64,000 bases of DNA from Pseudomonas sp. SST3 (GTDB lineage: Bacteria > Pseudomonadota > Gammaproteobacteria > Pseudomonadales > Pseudomonadaceae), in contig NZ_QORI02000005.1 in NCBI RefSeq assembly GCF_003325755.1, positions 124,001 to 188,000 of the forward strand. Direction: 5' to 3'. Below the pieces are notes generated by a model. The model worked only from the letters and a program-made list of their open reading frames with translations. It was not told the origin of the DNA and did no database searches. The translations under genes and the position numbers were made by a program. Of the stretch, positions 17,611 to 26,632 are shown in pieces; the stretch's first letter is position 1, and the number at the start of each line of letters is the position of its first letter.

Positions 17611-18720
17611 ATGACCGCAGCCGTAAACGCCCTGTTTCAGCCTTTCCAGCTCGGCAGCCTGCAATTGCCGACGCGTGTGGTAATGGCGCCGATGACCCGT
17701 TCTTTCTCGCCGAAGGGCGTGCCAACCGCAGACGTCGTCGAGTATTACCGTCGGCGTGCCGCTTCAGGCGTCGGATTGATCATCACTGAAGGAACGACGG
17801 TGGGTCATGTGGCCGCCAACGGCTACCCGCAAGTGCCGCGCTTTTATGGCGACGACGCCCTGGCCGGCTGGAAGGCAGTGGTCGAGGCCGTACATGGCGC
17901 AGGCGGCAAGATCGTTCCGCAGCTCTGGCACGTAGGCAACGTGCGCCGTAAGGGCACCGAGCCGGAGCCGGAGGTGCTGGGATACGGGCCGATGGAGAAG
18001 TGCAAGGACGGCCAGGTCGTCGTGCATGGTATGACCAAGCAGGATATCCAGGACGTGATCGCCGCGTTTGCCCAGGCCGCTGTCGATGCCAAGACCATCG
18101 GCATGGATGGCGTCGAGATCCATGGCGCTCATGGTTATCTGATCGACCAGTTCTTCTGGGAAGGGAGCAATCAGCGCACCGATGAGTATGGTGGCAGCCT
18201 GGCCAATCGTTCACGCTTCGCGATCGAGCTGATCGAAGCCGTGCGGGCAGCGGTGGGCCCGAATTTCCCGATCATTTTCCGTTTCTCGCAGTGGAAGCAG
18301 CAGGACTACACCGCGCGCCTGGTAACCACACCGGAAGCATTGGGTGACTTCCTCGCGCCGCTGTCGGCGGCGGGTGTAGATATCTTCCATTGCTCCACGC
18401 GCCGCTTCTGGGAGCCGGAGTTCGAAGGCTCGGACCTCAACCTGGCAGGCTGGACCCGCCAGCTGACCGGCAAACCGACGATTACCGTCGGCAGCGTAGG
18501 CCTGGACGGGGAATTCCTTCAGTTCATGGTCAAAACCGACAAAGTGGCACAGCCGGCCAATATCGAAGGCCTGCTTGAGCGCCTGAACAAGGAGGAGTTC
18601 GATCTGGTCGCGGTGGGGCGTGCTTTGATCTGCGATCCCGATTGGGCACTGAAAGTTCGCGAAGGGCGCATGCAGGACATCCTGCCGTTCAGCCGTGAGG
18701 CGCTGAAGACCCTGGCCTAA
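17611..18720 (+). CDS. Old-yellow-enzyme family NADH:flavin oxidoreductase
   Basis: FMN-dependent ene-reductase that reduces activated double bonds, nitro compounds or electrophiles with NAD(P)H. The 369-residue TIM-barrel protein shows PTRVVMAPMTRS near the N-terminus, the QLWHVGN motif near residue 108, the signature HGAHGYLIDQFFW with the substrate-binding His pair, and RTDEYGGS. ATG 17611 follows AAGGAG (17599-17604); the frame opens earlier without a ribosome site. It lies 63 bases after the NemR-like gene on the same strand and is probably co-transcribed and repressed by it. It differs from XenA/XenB-type members in its C-terminal half (DIFHCSTRRFWEPEFEGS), so I give no gene symbol. Confidence 0.88.
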   Translation: MTAAVNALFQPFQLGSLQLPTRVVMAPMTRSFSPKGVPTADVVEYYRRRAASGVGLIITEGTTVGHVAANGYPQVPRFYGDDALAGWKAVVEAVHGAGGKIVPQLWHVGNVRRKGTEPEPEVLGYGPMEKCKDGQVVVHGMTKQDIQDVIAAFAQAAVDAKTIGMDGVEIHGAHGYLIDQFFWEGSNQRTDEYGGSLANRSRFAIELIEAVRAAVGPNFPIIFRFSQWKQQDYTARLVTTPEALGDFLAPLSAAGVDIFHCSTRRFWEPEFEGSDLNLAGWTRQLTGKPTITVGSVGLDGEFLQFMVKTDKVAQPANIEGLLERLNKEEFDLVAVGRALICDPDWALKVREGRMQDILPFSREALKTLA

Positions 18721-18835
18721 TCGGCGCGGGCAAAGATCCATCCGATAGCCGCAACCGGCCCGCTGGTCGAGTCGCTGTTACCGGATGGGTTTGCAACCCT
18801 GATGAAGCCTGGCATGGCATCGGCTATCCCGGGCA

Positions 18836-19447
18836 CTACTCCGAGGCGCCGGGATAGCCGGATTGCTTGAGCAGCGTCGCCAGATGCACCGCGTTGCGTG
18901 CCAGCATCGCGTTGGTCTTGGCGATCTTCTCGCCGGGATCGTCGACATCCTTGTAGTCGATCGAGCCCATCGCCTGCCCAACCCAGTAGGTACAGCCATT
19001 GGCGGGAATGGTGAAACCCACGTCGTTCAGCCCCTGATACAGCTCGGCTACCACATGGTGGGCGCCATCCTCATTGCCGACTACGGCAACGCAGGCAATC
19101 CGACCGTAGGAGACCATCCGCTGCTGGTCGTCCACTTCGCCGAGAAATGCATCGAGTCGCTCGAGCACGCGCTGGCAGACGCTGGATGGGTGTCCCAGCC
19201 AGATGGGCGTGCCCAGCAGGAAAATGTCGGCCGCGAGGATCTTTTCACGAATCGCCGGCCAGTCGTCGCCCGCTCCCTCGTCAGACGTCACGCCCGGTTT
19301 TATGTTGAAATCCACGGCGCGTATCTGCTCGCAGGTGACGCCGAGCTTTTCCAGCTCACGTTCGGCCTGGCTCAGTAGTAGCCCGCAGGAAGAGACGTTG
19401 GAGGATGGTTTGAGTGTGCAGTTGATAGCCAGGGCGGAAAGCGCCAT
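18836..19447 (-). CDS. Flavodoxin-fold NAD(P)H-dependent FMN reductase-like protein
   Basis: Flavodoxin-fold protein of 203 residues expected to bind FMN. The first strand and phosphate loop read LAINCTLKPSSNVSSCG, the second region LLGTPIWLGHPSSVCQRVLERLDAF is typical of the family's flavin-binding loop, and the third is VVGNEDGAHHV. ATG 19447 is chosen because AGGAGT precedes it and homologues start with MALSALAINC-like sequence. It is a single gene converging with the oxidoreductase upstream. The substrate is unknown; a quinone or chromate reductase role is only a guess. Confidence 0.8.
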   Translation of the reverse strand: MALSALAINCTLKPSSNVSSCGLLLSQAERELEKLGVTCEQIRAVDFNIKPGVTSDEGAGDDWPAIREKILAADIFLLGTPIWLGHPSSVCQRVLERLDAFLGEVDDQQRMVSYGRIACVAVVGNEDGAHHVVAELYQGLNDVGFTIPANGCTYWVGQAMGSIDYKDVDDPGEKIAKTNAMLARNAVHLATLLKQSGYPGASE

Positions 19448-19502
19448 TGCGGGGACTCCTGAACCAAGGTGTCCGAATCTAGACACCCCTGTGGTCCGCA
19501 GT

Positions 19503-20267
19503 TCACTGGTTGGCGACGGGCACCGGGTACTTCCTGCCGCCTTCGCGTACCCAGAACAGGGTTGCGCCTGCCACCGCCGCCGGCATGATCAGCAAGTTCA
19601 GCACCGGGATGAGTAGCGCGGCATAGGTCACCGCACCGAAACTCAGGCTCTTCCAACGCCGTTGACGCAACCAGACCATCATCTCGGCCCAGCTCATCTT
19701 GTTGTTGTCCGCTGGATAATCGATGTATTGCACCGCCATCATCCAAACGCCGAACAACAGCCACAGCGGCGCTGCGAAAAGGTTGACCACTGGGATGAAG
19801 CTGAGAATCAGCAGTGCCAGCGCCCGCGGTGCGAAATAGGCCAGTTTGCGTGCCTCGCGCCCGATGGTGCGCGGCAGCATCGCCAGCAATTCGGCCCAGC
19901 TGAACGGTGGCGAGCTGTCCTCGCCCCGCGCGACCGTTTCGACCTTCTCGGCAAGAAAGCCGTTGAATGGAGCGGCGATGATGTTGGCGAGCATGGTGAA
20001 CGAGAAAAACACCATCAACACCACCAGGATCACGAACAGCGGCCAGAGGATATATTCCAGGAACATCAGCCACTCGGGCAGGTTCGGCATGAAGGCATTG
20101 ACCCACCCACCGAACTGGCGCAGGGCGAGATAGATGAGCCCGCTGAACAGCAGCAGGTTGACCGTCAGCGGCAAGATGACGAACAGTCGTAATCCCGGGC
20201 TCAGGATAAGCTTCAGACCTTCACGCAGGTACTGCGGGCCGGAAAGGGCGGCGATGGGCATAGGCAT
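19503..20267 (-). CDS. cysZ: Sulfate transporter CysZ
   Basis: Inner-membrane protein of 254 residues that brings sulfate into the cell for cysteine synthesis. It has the family's N-terminal [18 protein letters not shown] segment, hydrophobic helices at about residues 30-50, 70-98 and 145-175, a C-terminal hydrophobic stretch, and the conserved [16 protein letters not shown] and [11 protein letters not shown] motifs. Two ATGs lie two codons apart (20267 and 20261); neither has a strong ribosome site. The length equals that of E. coli CysZ. Confidence 0.93.
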   Translation of the reverse strand: MPMPIAALSGPQYLREGLKLILSPGLRLFVILPLTVNLLLFSGLIYLALRQFGGWVNAFMPNLPEWLMFLEYILWPLFVILVVLMVFFSFTMLANIIAAPFNGFLAEKVETVARGEDSSPPFSWAELLAMLPRTIGREARKLAYFAPRALALLILSFIPVVNLFAAPLWLLFGVWMMAVQYIDYPADNNKMSWAEMMVWLRQRRWKSLSFGAVTYAALLIPVLNLLIMPAAVAGATLFWVREGGRKYPVPVANQ

Positions 20268-20483
20268 ACTCGAAGGAGACCGGTCCGGACCTTACCGGCT
20301 TTGTTGCGGTGGGAAAAGCCCGGGGGCGGCCAGAATCGCGCGATAGTAAACGCCTATCCTGGCGATCGAGACTTCGCAATGGCCGACGTTTCGCCAGATG
20401 ATCAGACTTGGCCTGGAAAACGCCTCTTTGGTTTAGGGCCGTCCACTATCAAGCCTTCCCCAAGTGCCTGGCCGGCCCTCTTT

Positions 20484-20843
20484 TTATTTCTCGTCGAAGT
20501 TGATCGGTTTGCGCCGCAACGGCTGCTGATCGAAGCGCACACCCGGCAGCCCCGTTTCCATCAGGGCGCGGATGTTGCGATGGTCGGTTCCGCTGGGGTT
20601 CTCCAGGACCGATTGATAATGCTCACCGAAGGCCAGTAGCGCCTCCTCGGTGGTGAATCCTTCCAGCACGGCCAGCCCGAGCGCCTTGCACGAGCCTTCG
20701 TTTTCTCCGGCGGCATTTTCTACGTTGCCATTGAAGAAGCGACTCGGCTGATAATCATAGGCGTTGGCGATGAACGCCAATGTCTCGCTGAAGTGGTGGT
20801 TACGGTTGCGCAGGCTGGCGCGAAAATCCCTGAGATCGGTCAT
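20484..20843 (-). CDS. HopJ type III effector family protein
   Basis: A 119-residue protein beginning MTDLRDFRASLRNRNHHFSETLAFI, with the conserved YQPSRFFNG and FGEHYQSVL motifs of the HopJ family. The name comes from a P. syringae effector, but this family occurs in many free-living bacteria and I see no type III secretion genes here, so an effector role is unlikely. Its ATG overlaps the stop of the DUF1244 gene as ATGA, which indicates translational coupling. Function is unknown. Confidence 0.85.
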   Translation of the reverse strand: MTDLRDFRASLRNRNHHFSETLAFIANAYDYQPSRFFNGNVENAAGENEGSCKALGLAVLEGFTTEEALLAFGEHYQSVLENPSGTDHRNIRALMETGLPGVRFDQQPLRRKPINFDEK

Positions 20844-21133
20844 GGTTTCTGACTCTTGTCGAAGGCGGCCTGCTGCTCCGGCGTCGCTTCCTTCTGGTAG
20901 CGCTTTTTCCATTCGGTGTACGGCATGCCATAGACCTCTTCGCGTGCTTCGTCGATGCTCACTTCGATATCCAGGTCATCGGCGGCGGCCTTGTACCACT
21001 TCGACAAGCAGTTGCGGCAGAAGCCGGCCAGATTCATCAGATCGATGTTCTGCGCGTCCGGGCGGCTACGCAGATGCTGGACCAGGCGGCGAAAGGCGGC
21101 GGCTTCAAGTTCGGTGCGTTCTTGATCATTCAT
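20840..21133 (-). CDS. DUF1244 family small protein
   Basis: A 97-residue acidic-basic helical protein with the DUF1244 pattern: LVQHLRSRPDAQNIDLMNLAGFCRNCLSKWYKAA followed by EVYGMPYTEWKKRYQ. The CRNC pair is conserved in the family. ATG 21133 is used because homologues start here. It is translationally coupled to the downstream HopJ-family gene, so the two products probably act together. Biochemical function is unknown. Confidence 0.85.
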   Translation of the reverse strand: MNDQERTELEAAAFRRLVQHLRSRPDAQNIDLMNLAGFCRNCLSKWYKAAADDLDIEVSIDEAREEVYGMPYTEWKKRYQKEATPEQQAAFDKSQKP

Positions 21134-21281
21134 TTTGCTGGGTCTCGGCGTTGCAGACGTGGACGGGATCATAACCTTGACGCGTGCCCTGAGCCAGATG
21201 GCGGCGGGGAACTTTATCGCGCCTGCCCGTCTCCGCTGAAAGGGATGACCAACCGGTCGTTTACAGCCGAGGAGACGGGAT

Positions 21282-21653
21282 GTGATCGGAAAAAGACATT
21301 GGGTAATTGCCGAAGGCTATCTTCCCGCGCTGGGGCCTAAGCCCGACGAACCAGCGCTGCGCAGCCACGAGACCGCCTGCATTCTCAATACCGGACCGCT
21401 GGAGGCGGAAATCGAGCTGACGTTGTACTTCGCTGATCGCGAGCCGGTCGGTCCGTACGAAATACGGGTACCTGCACGGCGAACCCTGCACCTTCGTTTC
21501 GATGACCTGAACACCCCGGAGGCGGTGCCGCGCGAGACCGATTACGCCAGCGTGTTCGTCTCCAATGTGCCGGTGGTTATCCAGCACACCCGACTTGATG
21601 CCCGCAACGGCGATCGGGCGCTGATGACCACCCTGGCGTATGGCAGCGACTGA
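21282..21653 (+). CDS. Anabaena sensory rhodopsin transducer (ASRT) family protein
   Basis: A 123-residue soluble beta-rich protein. Strings such as WVIAEGYLPALG, HETACILNTG, PVGPYEIRVPARRTLHLRFDDLN, ASVFVSNVPVVIQHTRLD and LMTTLAY correspond closely to what I recall of the Anabaena transducer along its whole length. In Anabaena the protein forms a tetramer that binds the photoreceptor and perhaps DNA or small carbohydrates. No rhodopsin gene or carotenoid enzyme is in this window, so its job here must be different or unknown. It starts at GTG 21282: the ATG two bases earlier is followed by a stop, and GAGGAG (21269-21274) has the right spacing. It converges with folX, nine bases apart. Confidence 0.88.
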   Translation: MIGKRHWVIAEGYLPALGPKPDEPALRSHETACILNTGPLEAEIELTLYFADREPVGPYEIRVPARRTLHLRFDDLNTPEAVPRETDYASVFVSNVPVVIQHTRLDARNGDRALMTTLAYGSD

Positions 21654-21662
21654 TGCAGCGAT

Positions 21663-22037
21663 TCAGTCGCGGTGCGCGGCCAGGGTGATCGACACCGATT
21701 CGGCGAAGCGCAGGGCGTGGGGCTTGTCGACTTCGACTTCGGCGTAGCGTACTTGCGGATGCGCCATGACCAAGTCGAGGATCTCCTGGGTGAGCCGCTC
21801 GAGAAGGGCGAAGCGATTGTCTTCGACGTGCTGGATGATCGCCTTGGTGATGGTGCGGTAGTTCAGCGCATGCTCGATGTCGTTGTCGCGCACGGCGTCG
21901 GCTGCGGGATAGAGCATCGTCAGATTGATCAACACATCCTGTCTGTTGAGAATTTCCTCTTCCTTGATGCCGATGAAGGTACGTAGTCGCAGGTCTTTGA
22001 CGCGGATGCGCGCCATAGCGGGTTCCAATCGGGGCAT
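21663..22037 (-). CDS. folX: Dihydroneopterin triphosphate 2'-epimerase
   Basis: Epimerises dihydroneopterin triphosphate to the monapterin form in tetrahydromonapterin synthesis. The 124 residues match E. coli FolX motif for motif: [47 protein letters not shown] and [16 protein letters not shown]. It differs from FolB in this pattern. ATG 22037 has AAGGAA upstream; a second ATG at 22016 (MARIRVK) is equally plausible and closer to homologues. It lies 16 bases after folM on the same strand, a folM-folX operon. Confidence 0.93.
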   Translation of the reverse strand: MPRLEPAMARIRVKDLRLRTFIGIKEEEILNRQDVLINLTMLYPAADAVRDNDIEHALNYRTITKAIIQHVEDNRFALLERLTQEILDLVMAHPQVRYAEVEVDKPHALRFAESVSITLAAHRD

Positions 22038-22053
22038 GGGGTTCCTTCGCGTA

Positions 22054-22764
22054 TCAGATCAGGTGACGGCCACCATTGACGGCCAGCGTGGTGCCGGTGA
22101 CGTAGGGATTATCCAGCAGATAGCGCAGACTCTGGTAGACCACTTCAGCGCCGGGTTCGATACCCAGCGAGGATTTCGCCAGCGCCTTGCGTCGATATTC
22201 TTCATCGTCGCCTTCGTTGAACTGTATCAGGGCCGGGGCTATGCCGTTGACCTTGATCGCCGGCGCCAGACGGGCCGCAAATGAAAGCGTGAGATTGTCC
22301 AGCCCGGCTTTGCTGGCGGCATAGGCGATGTGCTTTTTGCTGCCGACACGGGTGACATCGTCACCGATGTGGATGATGTCCGCCGGGCCACCGTGTTGCA
22401 GCAGCTCGGCGCAATGAAGGTTGATCAGGTAGGGCGCGAGCATGTGTACCTCGAACATGCGCTGGAACACCTCGGCTTCCTGCCCCGGCGTCTCGACATG
22501 CCAGTCCGATGCGTTGTGAACAATCGCACGCAGTGTGTGGGTCTGCTGTTTCAGTGCAGCGATAAAGGCATGAATGCCGGGAGCGCCGGACAAGTCCGCC
22601 GGTAACGTCACGGCGCCGCGCTCGCGCAGCCGATCGAGGCTTGCCCGCGGTGTGCGGTAGCTGATGATCACGGGCTGCCCTTCATCAAGCAGGCGCTCGG
22701 CGCAATGCAGGCCAATGCGCTGGCTGGCGCCGGTAATCAGGATCGGGGCCGTTGGCTCGGTCAT
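22054..22764 (-). CDS. folM: Dihydromonapterin reductase
   Basis: Short-chain dehydrogenase that reduces dihydromonapterin to tetrahydromonapterin with NADPH; in pseudomonads this pterin serves phenylalanine hydroxylase. The 236-residue protein has the FolM-type cofactor loop TGASQRIG, with the Arg that separates it from ordinary reductases, the NASDWH segment near residue 85, a catalytic YAASK motif near 147, and the C-terminal [17 protein letters not shown] 22764 has a GAAG site and starts at the Rossmann fold; the frame opens 12 codons earlier. It is the first gene of a pair with folX. Confidence 0.92.
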   Translation of the reverse strand: MTEPTAPILITGASQRIGLHCAERLLDEGQPVIISYRTPRASLDRLRERGAVTLPADLSGAPGIHAFIAALKQQTHTLRAIVHNASDWHVETPGQEAEVFQRMFEVHMLAPYLINLHCAELLQHGGPADIIHIGDDVTRVGSKKHIAYAASKAGLDNLTLSFAARLAPAIKVNGIAPALIQFNEGDDEEYRRKALAKSSLGIEPGAEVVYQSLRYLLDNPYVTGTTLAVNGGRHLI

Positions 22765-22920
22765 GGGCTTCACAGGGGATCGAAGGTTAATGTTGTACAC
22801 GGCTCATCCGAGGCCGGAAGACCTAGCCTGCCAGCTTACACCAGGTACTCGCCACGGCACTTACTGGTCGCAGCGCGTCATGGCTTTCGCTTGGTTCGCG
22901 CAGCTGAACAAATCATCTCG

Positions 22921-23568
22921 CTAGGGACGCTCGGATGCGTCGGCGGGCACCTCGTCGGGCAGTTCTGGCCGAAGCTCCGGGTGTAGTCGTTGATGCTGCT
23001 CATACAGATACGAGCGGATGCGTTCGGCATCCTTGTCCTGCGGGTACTCGACCTCGTAGGCGGTCATTCCGTCTTCGGTATCGCGGACCCGGTGCGCATC
23101 GACTTCAAGTGAGGCCTCGCCCGGGAGCGCCAGGCGCAGGTGAAGATGCTTGGGCGCCTTTCGCTTGGGACCGGGGTCTACCAACAGGCCGTTGGGGGAT
23201 AGTTCGTGGACGCTCAGCGCCGTCTCGTTGCCGTCGTTGGACAGCAGCGGCAACGGTTCATCGAGATGCAGGCGCCAAGCACGGAGAACCGGTCCGCGTT
23301 CGTAGATGGTCGGCGGTGCGAGTTGCAACCGGATCGTACGGAACTCGTCCTGGTTCAGCTGGAGTGGGAACGACATGCAATAGTCGTCGAGCTCGGCTTC
23401 GAGTGTCAGGTTGGCTTTTGCGGCCAGTTGCAACAGCAGTTCATTGGCTTTTTCGCCACCGTCCAGATTGAAGCCGGCCCGCGTTTCCCGCGGCTCGACC
23501 GGCGAGCCACTCACGAGCTCGTTGATATACGCCAGCTCGGCGCTGGTGAGAACAGTTTTCTTCGGCAT
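22921..23568 (-). CDS. Conserved pseudomonad protein, possible degenerate PilZ domain
   Basis: A 215-residue cytoplasmic protein with a charged C-terminus (PDKDAERIRSYLYEQHQRLHPE...). The middle part (about residues 70-180) alternates strands and contains RAWRLHLDEP and SVHELSPNGLLV, reminiscent of the PilZ pattern in which D/N-x-S-x-x-G binds cyclic-di-GMP, here ELSPNG. The first acidic position is Glu and the RxxxR motif is not evident, so nucleotide binding is doubtful. ATG 23568 has AGAGGGA upstream. It is a single gene between folM and a divergent flavodoxin. PilZ is a guess from pattern; otherwise unknown. Confidence 0.55.
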   Translation of the reverse strand: MPKKTVLTSAELAYINELVSGSPVEPRETRAGFNLDGGEKANELLLQLAAKANLTLEAELDDYCMSFPLQLNQDEFRTIRLQLAPPTIYERGPVLRAWRLHLDEPLPLLSNDGNETALSVHELSPNGLLVDPGPKRKAPKHLHLRLALPGEASLEVDAHRVRDTEDGMTAYEVEYPQDKDAERIRSYLYEQHQRLHPELRPELPDEVPADASERP

Positions 23569-23808
23569 CTCGATGTCCCTCTCAAGGGCAGCAGGACAGG
23601 CCTACCCATGCCTTTTGTCGATCCGGTGCGCTCTGCGAGGGGATGCGTCCCTGAGAGCCTCTGTTTGGATCGCCTTTGCGACAACGCTGATGCTGCGTAA
23701 TTCCCTGTTCCCACGTCGCAGCACTCATTGCAGTGTAGAACTGTGCACGCGGGGACGATGTGCGCAATGCGGCATAATGGTCCGCTTCAATTCGCAACGG
23801 AGTTCACC

Positions 23809-24261
23809 ATGAAAGTTGCCATCCTTTCCGGTACGGTCTACGGCACAGCCGAAGATGTCGCCCGCCATGCTGCCACCGTCCTGAAGGCGGCCGGCTTCGA
23901 TACCTGGCATGACCCGCGCGCGCAACTCGACCAGGTCATCGGGTTTGCGCCGCAAGCGCTGCTGGTCGTGACAGCCACCACTGGCATGGGTGAGCTGCCG
24001 GATAACTTCGTCCCGCTGTATTCAGCCATCCGTGATCAGTTTCCGGACTGGCAAGGATTGCCAGGCGGCGTCATCGCGTTGGGCGACGCCAGCTATGGCG
24101 ACACGTTCTGCGGTGCCGGTGAACTGGTTCGTGAACTGTTTGCCGAACTCGGCGTGCGTGAAGTACAGGACATGCTGCGTCTCGATGCGAGTGAAACGGT
24201 CACTCCCGAAACTGACGCCGAGCCCTGGCTGGAACGCTTCGCTTCGGCTCTGCGGGGCTAA
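23809..24261 (+). CDS. Flavodoxin, MioC-like
   Basis: A 150-residue FMN-binding electron-transfer protein. The phosphate loop is SGTVYGTAEDVA (residues 7-18), the 50s region is TATTGMGELPDNF, and the 90s loop is GDASYGDTFCGAG, all typical of the short MioC/YqcA flavodoxins. ATG 23809 is preceded by CGGAG (23798-23802); a CATAAT box at 23773-23778 is a possible -10 element. The redox partner is unknown. Confidence 0.9.
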   Translation: MKVAILSGTVYGTAEDVARHAATVLKAAGFDTWHDPRAQLDQVIGFAPQALLVVTATTGMGELPDNFVPLYSAIRDQFPDWQGLPGGVIALGDASYGDTFCGAGELVRELFAELGVREVQDMLRLDASETVTPETDAEPWLERFASALRG

Positions 24262-24283
24262 GCGATAGCGAGGCGGGCACCGT

Positions 24284-24886
24284 TTACGCCAGCCGATCGT
24301 CGATTCTCGGACCGTTGCCGGCGCCTAGTGCAAAAGCCTGCAGCTGTGGGTAGAACTCGCGGAAATCTTGCTGGAGTGGCACATATAATCGTTCCAGCTC
24401 GGCGACACCGCCCACCAGCCCTTCCGGGCGAGAGAGCCGGCGGCTCATGCCGGCCACGACCTGTTCCATGACGGCAAACTCCCGATAGCTGCCTAGCCAG
24501 TCCTGAGCGGTCATGCGTGGCACGATCAGCGCCAGCTTGGCCGGCAGCTCGGGTTCCTCACGCAGCACCTGATACACCCGGGCGGTAAAATCCGGCAGAG
24601 GTTCGGCGGCATAGTCGAGCCAATGCGCGGCCAGGCAATGATCGAAAAACAGGTCGATCAGGATACCTGCGTACCGCCGCCGCTCGCGGGGGAAACGCTG
24701 TTTGGCCTGTAGCACCAGTGGGTGACTGTCGGTGAACGCGTCGATCTGGCGATGCAGGCGAATGCCGGCTTCGATGTCGGCGGGCCAGCGGCCGTTCAGG
24801 GGGCCCTTGACGAAATCGCCGTAGAGGCTGCCGAGTAGTGCGCCAGGCTGCGCGCCGCCGAGATGGAGATGTGCAAGATAGTTCAT
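24284..24886 (-). CDS. acpH: Acyl carrier protein phosphodiesterase
   Basis: Removes the phosphopantetheine arm from holo-ACP. The 200-residue all-helical protein starts MNYLAHLHLGG, characteristic of AcpH, and has the conserved GSLYGDFVKGP, IRLHRQIDAFTDSHP and FFDHCLAAHW motifs whose His and Asp residues form the metal-dependent HD-type site. It lies downstream of olsBA on the same strand, separated by 39 bases, and could be co-transcribed with that lipid operon. Confidence 0.9.
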   Translation of the reverse strand: MNYLAHLHLGGAQPGALLGSLYGDFVKGPLNGRWPADIEAGIRLHRQIDAFTDSHPLVLQAKQRFPRERRRYAGILIDLFFDHCLAAHWLDYAAEPLPDFTARVYQVLREEPELPAKLALIVPRMTAQDWLGSYREFAVMEQVVAGMSRRLSRPEGLVGGVAELERLYVPLQQDFREFYPQLQAFALGAGNGPRIDDRLA

Positions 24887-24925
24887 GTGACGAGTCTAGC
24901 AGCGCTTCCTTGCGTTCAGCTTGCA

Positions 24926-25693
24926 TCAGGCCGCAGCGCTCACCGAGGAATTGCCGTACAGCGCCTCGGCGATCGCGGCGTGGCAGGTGCGGCAGAGTTG
25001 ATTGCGCGCCATGTCGCGGCTGTCGATGGGCGAAAGCAGCTGTATTTCCACTACCGCAACGTCAGCCTTCAACAGCCTGAACAGATGCGAGGGCAGATCA
25101 TCCTCACCGATGAAAGGGGCGATGGAGTCAACCTGGCCGTCGCGCAGATAGCGGATTGCTACCGGCTGGATCGGAGTGCCGGTCTCGATCGCACACGACA
25201 GTAATCGGGAATGAAAGGTACCTAGGGTCGCACCGTTGGACGTGGTGCCTTCGGGAAAGATCAGGAGGCTGCGGCCCTGCTGCAGCTCGGCGCTCAACAG
25301 CCGATTTAGCGCACCAATATCACCGCTGCCACGTCGGATGAAGTGGGTGCCGGCCTCGGCGGCGAGCCAGCCGAGCAGCGGCCACTGGCGCACTTCGGAC
25401 TTCGCCAGGAAAGCCATAGGCTGTAGCATTCCGAGCAGTGGAATGTCCGTCCAGGACTGGTGGTTGGCGAGCCATAGCATCGACTGAGTGGGTTGGCTGC
25501 CGAGCAGTCGAATCTCGAACGGCAGCGCGGCGGCCAGTCGGCCCAGAAACCAGCGGCAGAGCCGATGGCGCATCGCGGGCGACGTGCCCAGCCCGAGTAG
25601 CGCCTGGAGCTTCAACCCGCTCGCCAACGACAGGCCAAGTGCGAGCACCCCGCCCAGCCGGAGCACCCGCCCGTAGATCCGCAGCCTGGCCAT
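24926..25693 (-). CDS. olsA: OlsA, lyso-ornithine lipid O-acyltransferase
   Basis: Adds the second acyl chain to lyso-ornithine lipid, giving a phosphorus-free membrane lipid. The 255-residue protein has an N-terminal hydrophobic segment (about residues 12-32), the PlsC catalytic NHQSWTD motif near 77 and the FPEGTTSNG motif near 148. It could be mistaken for a general PlsC, but its ATG directly abuts the TGA of olsB (TGAATG on the coding strand), which gives the olsBA arrangement known in Pseudomonas and Rhizobium. Confidence 0.88.
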   Translation of the reverse strand: MARLRIYGRVLRLGGVLALGLSLASGLKLQALLGLGTSPAMRHRLCRWFLGRLAAALPFEIRLLGSQPTQSMLWLANHQSWTDIPLLGMLQPMAFLAKSEVRQWPLLGWLAAEAGTHFIRRGSGDIGALNRLLSAELQQGRSLLIFPEGTTSNGATLGTFHSRLLSCAIETGTPIQPVAIRYLRDGQVDSIAPFIGEDDLPSHLFRLLKADVAVVEIQLLSPIDSRDMARNQLCRTCHAAIAEALYGNSSVSAAA

Positions 25694-26440
25694 TCAGACG
25701 GCAGCCTTGAAGTGCCTTGCGTAGCGTGGGCAGAGCTCGTCTCGTTTGAGCAGAATGAAGACATCGGCGACCTGAAAATCAGGATCCCAGCAAGGCTCGC
25801 CGCAGATCTTTGCGCCAAGCCGCAGGTAGGCCTTGAGCAGCGGCGGCGTTTCCGCAATCACGTTCTCAGGTAATTCCAGCACTGGCAGCGGTGTTCTCGG
25901 ATTGGCATGCAGCAGTTCGGTGCGAAGGTATCGCTCGCGCAGTCGCTGCATGATGGCTTGGGCCTGAACGCCACCGTCGCGCATGGGAATGCTGGCGCAG
26001 CCCATCAGGTAGCGATAACCGCCCTGGTTCAGCGCTTCCGCCAGCTCGCCCCATAGTACGGAGATGGTCGCCCCGTTGCGGTAGGCCGGATGCACACACG
26101 TGCGACCAATTTCCAGAATCGGCGCGTCCAGCTCCGTCAGACCGTGCAGGCTGAATTCCCCTTCGCTGTAAAAGCGCCCGAGCCGAAGCGCCGCCCGGTT
26201 ATCCAGCAGGCGCGTGGTAGCCACAAGCTCGCCGCTGTCGAGATCACGCACGCCGATGTGGCTGCAGTGCGCGTCGAATTCGTCGCAATCCAGGCCGGCT
26301 TCAGCGCCTTCCAGCCGAGCGTCGAATTCGCTGCTGAAAACCCGGTAGCGCAACGCCTGGGCTTCGTGCAGCGCGGTTTGCCCGTACAGGCGTTCCGCCC
26401 GCAGGCGCCGCGTAATGCGAGGAAAAGCGATGGTGGTCAT
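25694..26440 (-). CDS. olsB: OlsB, ornithine N-acyltransferase
   Basis: Transfers a 3-hydroxyacyl group from ACP to the alpha-amino group of ornithine to make lyso-ornithine lipid. The 248 residues show the GNAT-like hemolysin/OlsB family pattern: [11 protein letters not shown], the acidic [14 protein letters not shown] block, [14 protein letters not shown], and [11 protein letters not shown] near 150. ATG 26440 follows CAGGAGAC. In other bacteria this operon is induced by phosphate limitation, but I could not find a convincing Pho box in the 192 bases upstream. Confidence 0.92.
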   Translation of the reverse strand: MTTIAFPRITRRLRAERLYGQTALHEAQALRYRVFSSEFDARLEGAEAGLDCDEFDAHCSHIGVRDLDSGELVATTRLLDNRAALRLGRFYSEGEFSLHGLTELDAPILEIGRTCVHPAYRNGATISVLWGELAEALNQGGYRYLMGCASIPMRDGGVQAQAIMQRLRERYLRTELLHANPRTPLPVLELPENVIAETPPLLKAYLRLGAKICGEPCWDPDFQVADVFILLKRDELCPRYARHFKAAV

Positions 26441-26632
26441 GCTCTGTCTCCTGGTCAGCCGTGGCGTGGCAATGCATTCGGAGCGCTTGATTGTTATGGT
26501 TGGCGTTCCGTCAATCAGTGATGCCGGCTCAGGCTAGGCAGCGGCGGTGTCACCTCTGTTACGGATCGGTGATGCTTGGATGACGGCGTGTGCCATTGCC
26601 TTACTCTTCGCAAATCCATAGGAGATCGATCC

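Noticed and set aside
20484..20843. Evidence of a type III secretion effector
   Set aside because: The family name is historical; no secretion or chaperone gene lies nearby.
26441..26632. Pho box upstream of olsB
   Set aside because: I looked for CTGTCAT-type direct repeats with 11-base periodicity and found no convincing match.
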